NCBI GenBank assembly: GCA_946482335.1
Contig: CAMLRG010000035.1
Location: forward strand, 1 to 34,286
DNA length: 34,286 nt
Direction of reading: 5' to 3'
DNA from: an uncultured Duganella sp.
Lineage (GTDB): Bacteria; Pseudomonadota; Gammaproteobacteria; Burkholderiales; Burkholderiaceae
The notes below the pieces were generated by a model that had not been told where the DNA came from, made no database searches, and worked only from the letters and a program-made list of their open reading frames with translations. Position 1 is the first letter of the stretch; each line of letters opens with the position of its first letter. Below, one piece after another: positions 30,780 to 34,286 of the stretch. The translations under genes and the position numbers were made by a program.

Positions 30780-32914
30780 CGCGGAGCGCTGGCGGGCAGG
30801 CGGATGGTGAAGATGCTGCCCTGGCCGGGCGAACTGGTCACGTCGATATGGCCGGCCAGCACGCCGGTCACGATATTGTGCGTGATGTACAGCCCCAGGC
30901 CGGACCGGCCGGCCCCCAGCCGCGTGGTGTAGAAGGGATCGAACACGCGCCGCAGGTGCTCGGGCGCGATGCCGACGCCATTGTCGGCCACCGACAGCAT
31001 AATATCGCTTCCCTCGGCGCTGGCGCTGATGGTCACTGCCGGCGTACCTGTGGCCGGCGGCGTGCTGAAGCCGTGGATGATGCAGTTGTCCACCAGGTGG
31101 CCCAGCGCCTGGCTGAGGGGGCCGGGATAGCTGTCGAGTTGCAGGCCGGGCACTACGTTCAGCACCAGCTGCGGCCGCGGTTGCGGCAGGCCGGCCCACA
31201 TCGGCGCCAGCAATTCCTGCAGCAACTCGTCAAGGAAAAAGCGGCGGCGCTGGGCGTCGGTGGTATCGACAGCGATCTGCTTGAAACTGCCCACCAGGTC
31301 GGCGGCGCGCTGCAGGTTGCGCTGGATGATGTCGCCCGCCTCGTTGGCGCGGGCCAGGTAGCTGTCCAGTTCGGAGCGCCGGATGCCGGCATCGACCTGC
31401 TGGCTCAGTTGGGCGGTCTGGTCGGCCAGCGTCGAGGCGGTGACCAGGCTGTTGCCGATCGGTGTGTTGAGCTCATGCGCCACCCCGGCGACCAGGGAGC
31501 CCAGGGCCGCCAGCTTGTCGCGCCGGACCAGCTCTTCCTGCGTCATGCTGAGGTTTTCCAATGCCGATTGCAACTCTTCGTTGGCCAGCTCCGCGTGCTG
31601 CTTGGCGCGCGACAGTTCGGCGGTGCGCGCTGCCACCAGTTCTTCCAGGTGGCTGCGGTGGCGCTCCAGTTCCGTTTCGCGCCGCGCGCGTTCAATCGCA
31701 ATGCTGGCCAGGTGGCTGGCAACGCCGATCAGCCGTTGTTCTTCCGCGTCCGGGTGGCGTACGGTGCGGTAGTACATGGCGAATGAGCCCAGCACCGTGT
31801 GCTCGTCCTGCATGATGGGCATGGACCAGCAGGCGCGCAAGCCATATTGCCGGACCAGGTCGAGGTAGGGCGCCCACAGCGGGTCGTGCTCGATGTCCGA
31901 CACGATTACGGCTTCGCGGCGGTACATCGCGGTACCGCAGGAGCCGACGCCGGGGCCGATGGCCATGCCGTCCAGCAGCGCGGTATAGGACGGCGGCAGG
32001 CTGGGGCAACTGGCGCAGCGCATGTGGACGCCATCCTCGTCGAGCAGCATGACCGAGCAAAGCACTCCCTCCGACTGCGATTCGACCAGTTGCACCAGCG
32101 TGTTCAAGGTTTCACGCAAAGGCGCGCCGCGCGCCATCATTTCCAGCAATTGTTCCTGGCCGGCGCGCAGTGCTTCGGCCCGCTGGCGGCCGGTGACGTC
32201 CACCAGGCGGATATGGAAGAGCCGCCGTCCGGGCTTGGCGATGCGCACGCCGCGCACTTCGCATTCGATCATGCGCCCGCTGCTGTGGCGGAACGCGATG
32301 CGGTGCACGCGCAGTTCGCCGGACATCACGCTGGCGACCATGGCATCCAGGTCGGCTGGGCTGCACAGCTCCGTCAACGGCAGTGCCAGCAACTCCAGGG
32401 CGTTGTGGCCGAACAGTTGTTCGGCGCGATGGTTCAAGTCGACGGCGCAGCCGGAATCCATGTCCAGCAGGACCACGGCATCGGGCGAGGCGGCCGCCAT
32501 GGAATGGTAGTTGACTTCCAGTTCATCGCCGCCGATGCGCTGCCCTTGCAGCGCAAACAGCACGTGGTCGACCACGCTGGTGGTGGCCAGCGGCAGGCTG
32601 AAATAGCCGTCGGCGCCGGCGCGCGCGGCGCGCCGCTGCTCGTCCTGCGAAGGGCGCGACGACATCACCAGCACAGGGATGCGGCGCTCGCTGCGGGCCT
32701 GGGTGAGTTGGCCGGTGAGTTCCAGCTCGGCACCGCCGGCCAGGGCGGCATCGAGCAGCACGAGGGCGATGCCGCCGGCGGCCGCGGCCTTCAGCGCCAG
32801 TTCGCCGCCGCCGACCGATTCGACGCGGTAATCATGCCGGGCGAGCGCCAGTTCCAGTTCCGCGACATCGAGACTGGTTCCGCTCGCGACCAGGATGGTG
32901 TTGTTCTGTTCCAC
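30776..32914 (-). CDS. Cytoplasmic histidine kinase, REC(pseudo)-PAS-GAF-HisKA-HATPase
   Basis: A 712-residue soluble kinase. Residues 1-125 form a receiver-like domain that keeps Asp55 (LVLLDAAL), but its acidic pair is Ser11-Gly12 and the conserved Lys is Leu107, so it is probably not a normal phosphoacceptor. A PAS domain (about 133-250), a GAF domain (about 265-410, with GVGSCGTAMYRREAVIV) and a coiled coil follow. Then come HisKA with His480 (VAGVAHELNTPIGN) and the HATPase with LVDNCIIHG, DNGVGI and GLGLYITHN. No membrane segment is visible. GAF and PAS suggest a small-molecule or redox signal. No partner response regulator is adjacent. Confidence 0.88.
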   Translation of the reverse strand: MEQNNTILVASGTSLDVAELELALARHDYRVESVGGGELALKAAAAGGIALVLLDAALAGGAELELTGQLTQARSERRIPVLVMSSRPSQDEQRRAARAGADGYFSLPLATTSVVDHVLFALQGQRIGGDELEVNYHSMAAASPDAVVLLDMDSGCAVDLNHRAEQLFGHNALELLALPLTELCSPADLDAMVASVMSGELRVHRIAFRHSSGRMIECEVRGVRIAKPGRRLFHIRLVDVTGRQRAEALRAGQEQLLEMMARGAPLRETLNTLVQLVESQSEGVLCSVMLLDEDGVHMRCASCPSLPPSYTALLDGMAIGPGVGSCGTAMYRREAVIVSDIEHDPLWAPYLDLVRQYGLRACWSMPIMQDEHTVLGSFAMYYRTVRHPDAEEQRLIGVASHLASIAIERARRETELERHRSHLEELVAARTAELSRAKQHAELANEELQSALENLSMTQEELVRRDKLAALGSLVAGVAHELNTPIGNSLVTASTLADQTAQLSQQVDAGIRRSELDSYLARANEAGDIIQRNLQRAADLVGSFKQIAVDTTDAQRRRFFLDELLQELLAPMWAGLPQPRPQLVLNVVPGLQLDSYPGPLSQALGHLVDNCIIHGFSTPPATGTPAVTISASAEGSDIMLSVADNGVGIAPEHLRRVFDPFYTTRLGAGRSGLGLYITHNIVTGVLAGHIDVTSSPGQGSIFTIRLPASAPR

Positions 32915-32926
32915 GCTGCAAGTGTA

Positions 32927-33334
32927 TTACAAGCCGGCCGCTATCTCGCTCTCCGCTGCGACGATGCGTGGCAAGTTGTCCTCGATCCAGTCGACCAGCA
33001 CTTCCAGCCGCTCGGCCACTTCGCGGCCCAGCGGCGTCAGGCTGTACTCGACGTGGGGCGGAATCACGGGCAGGGCGGTGCGCAGCACGAAACCATCGCC
33101 TTCCAGCGCGACCAGGGTTTGCGCCAGCATTTTTTCGCTGACGCCGCCCACTTCCTTGCGCAACTGGCTGAAACGGTGCATCCCGCCCAGCAGCACCACC
33201 AGCACCAGCACGCCCCAGCGGCTGGTCACATGGCTCAGCACTGCCCGTGAAGGGCAGTCGGGCGCCAGCACATTGCCCGGCCTGGCGGATTGGCGGGACA
33301 GCGCGGCCCGCAGCGATTTGGAGGTTTTTATCAT
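32927..33334 (-). CDS. HxlR-family regulator (YtfH/QorR-like)
   Basis: A 135-residue winged-helix repressor. Cys27 in PDCPSRAVLSHVTSRWGVLVL is the conserved N-terminal cysteine through which several HxlR/DUF24 proteins sense quinones and other electrophiles. FSQLRKEVGGVSEKMLAQTL is the recognition helix region and VEYSLTPLG the wing. It is divergent from qorB, as ytfH is from qorB in E. coli, and the gap holds repeat elements at 33335-33367. ATG 33334 is taken as the start; a TTG three codons earlier is possible and no strong ribosome site decides. Confidence 0.9.
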   Translation of the reverse strand: MIKTSKSLRAALSRQSARPGNVLAPDCPSRAVLSHVTSRWGVLVLVVLLGGMHRFSQLRKEVGGVSEKMLAQTLVALEGDGFVLRTALPVIPPHVEYSLTPLGREVAERLEVLVDWIEDNLPRIVAAESEIAAGL

Positions 33335-33367
33335 ACTTACCAAAAAGTACGTACTTACGAAAAGTTA
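33335..33367. promoter_or_regulatory. Candidate HxlR operator
   Basis: Two imperfect direct copies, ACTTACCAAAAAGTA (33335-33349) and ACTTACGAAAAGTTA (33353-33367), surround the perfect palindrome AAGTACGTACTT (33345-33356). Each copy is itself an ACTTnn...AAGT-type dyad. The position, immediately ahead of the regulator start and 49 bases before qorB, fits a shared operator. Confidence 0.6.
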
Positions 33368-33415
33368 GTGTTGACCCTATTATAGCCCTACGTCATTTTC
33401 AACCAAGGAGAAAAC

Positions 33416-34267
33416 ATGATTGTCGTAACTGGCGCTGCGGGCGCATTGGGTCAATTGGTGGTGGAAGGCTTGCTGCACAAGGTGCCGGCTGGCCAAATTG
33501 TGGCAGCCGTGCGGGATCCGGCGAAAGCTGTACACCTGGCGGCGCGTGGCGTGCAGGTCCGGCGCGCAGACTATACCGATCCGGCCAGCCTGGACGCCGC
33601 CCTGGCAGGGGCGCAGCGCGTACTGCTGGTGTCGTCGAACGTGATCGGCCAGCGCCTGCCGCAGCACCGCAACGTGATCGACGCCGCGCGCCGCGTCGGC
33701 GTGAACCTGCTGGCCTACACCAGCATCCTGCATGCCGACAGTTCGCCGCTGAGCCTGGCGGGCGAGCATGCCGCGACCGAGGCGGCGATCCGCGAAAGCG
33801 GCCTGCCGCACGTCTTCCTGCGCAATGGCTGGTACCAGGAGAACTACCAGAGCGCCGTCCAGGGTGGCGCCGAGCGCGGAGCCATGGCCGGCAGTGCCGG
33901 CGAGGGCCGGATTGCCGCAGCCGCGCGCGCAGACTATGCCGCCGCAGCCGTCGCGGTGCTGACGGCTGAAGCGCCGGAACAAGTCTATGAGCTGGCGGGC
34001 AGCAGCGCCTTTACGATGGCGGAACTGGCGGCCGAAGTGGCACGCCAGGCTGGCCGTCCGGTGGCCTACCAGGACTTGCCGCAAGCCGAATACGCCGGCT
34101 TGCTGGCGAGCGTGGGCTTGCCGGCGCCATGGCCGGAACTGCTGGCGGATTCGGACGCGGGTGCCGCGCGCGGCGGCCTGTTCGACGATGGGAAGGCGCT
34201 GGAAAAGCTGATCGGCCGCCCGACCCGCTCGCTGGAAGATGCCGTGCGCGCGATGCTGGCGGCGTAA
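33416..34267 (+). CDS. qorB: NAD(P)H:quinone oxidoreductase, QorB type
   Basis: A 283-residue NmrA-like member of the short-chain dehydrogenase superfamily that reduces quinones with NADPH. MIVVTGAAGALG is the nucleotide-binding loop. AYTSILHADSSPLSLAGEH, RNGWYQENY, TRADYAAAAVAVL-type ARADYAAAAV, VYELAGSSAFT and DSDAGAARGGLFDD follow E. coli QorB (YtfG) closely along its whole length. AAGGAG lies seven bases before the ATG. Divergence from an HxlR regulator supports induction by quinones or electrophiles. The gene is complete, and an A-rich stretch starting a possible terminator reaches the window end. Confidence 0.93.
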   Translation: MIVVTGAAGALGQLVVEGLLHKVPAGQIVAAVRDPAKAVHLAARGVQVRRADYTDPASLDAALAGAQRVLLVSSNVIGQRLPQHRNVIDAARRVGVNLLAYTSILHADSSPLSLAGEHAATEAAIRESGLPHVFLRNGWYQENYQSAVQGGAERGAMAGSAGEGRIAAAARADYAAAAVAVLTAEAPEQVYELAGSSAFTMAELAAEVARQAGRPVAYQDLPQAEYAGLLASVGLPAPWPELLADSDAGAARGGLFDDGKALEKLIGRPTRSLEDAVRAMLAA

Positions 34268-34286
34268 ATGAAAAAAGCTCCCGAAA

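Noticed and set aside
1..34286. CRISPR arrays, insertion sequences, integrases and attachment sites
   Set aside because: No regularly spaced identical repeats, transposase-like genes or integrase motifs were seen, and both tRNAs lack duplicated 3' ends in the window.

Overview
The window looks like a chromosomal segment of a high-GC betaproteobacterium of the Oxalobacteraceae (Massilia/Duganella/Janthinobacterium type). The reasons are the folP-glmM pair, a Burkholderiales-style formate dehydrogenase operon with DUF3305 and DUF3306 genes, a phasin, an FxDxF-type PEP-CTERM protein, and short GGGTCTGACCC palindromes that I associate with this family. The genus is an inference from gene content. 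I see no insertion sequence, prophage, CRISPR array or rRNA.

Layout. 1-2342: folP and glmM. 2360-2628: tRNA-Pro(TGG) with its own promoter and terminator, then tRNA-Arg(TCT). 2639-3628: an SRAP/YedK-type abasic-site protein and a small gene of unknown function, divergent across a LexA box. 3650-6180: dps and a membrane-anchored spermidine-synthase-like protein. 6250-8691: a secreted GH13 amylase. 8688-10287: divergent argO/lysE exporter and argP/lysG regulator with a LysR-type operator. 10376-11443: periplasmic asparaginase II. 11527-20810: a ten-gene operon for a periplasmic, Cys-type molybdenum formate dehydrogenase with its chaperone, Fe-S and accessory genes. 20865-21413: PEP-CTERM protein. 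21905-22060: a 51-residue orphan small protein. 22228-25126: a four-gene envelope-sensing operon (two LiaF/DUF5668-like proteins, a LytS/AlgZ-type kinase and a LytTR regulator). 25161-29840: two paralogous coiled-coil/membrane proteins flanking a LexA-controlled FAN1 (VRR-NUC) plus nuclease-helicase operon. 29982-30515: phasin. 30564-32914: a multidomain histidine kinase and a small exported protein. 32927-34267: a divergent HxlR regulator and qorB quinone reductase.

The least expected content is regulatory. Two good LexA boxes (CTGT-N8-ACAG) sit at 3371-3386 and 29454-29469, one at SRAP and the other ahead of the FAN1/helicase operon. They suggest two SOS loci, one for abasic sites and one for crosslink-type damage. 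Both paralogous coiled-coil genes that bracket the FAN1 operon have sigma-E-like promoters (GGAACYT-N15-GTCCAA) at the same distance from the start codon, so an SOS module sits between two probable envelope-stress genes. Direct repeats resembling AlgR/LytTR sites precede the LytTR operon and suggest autoregulation.

Many long open frames opposite the real genes (for example antisense to folP-glmM, the Fe-S protein, fdhA and the helicase) are high-GC shadows and were left out.
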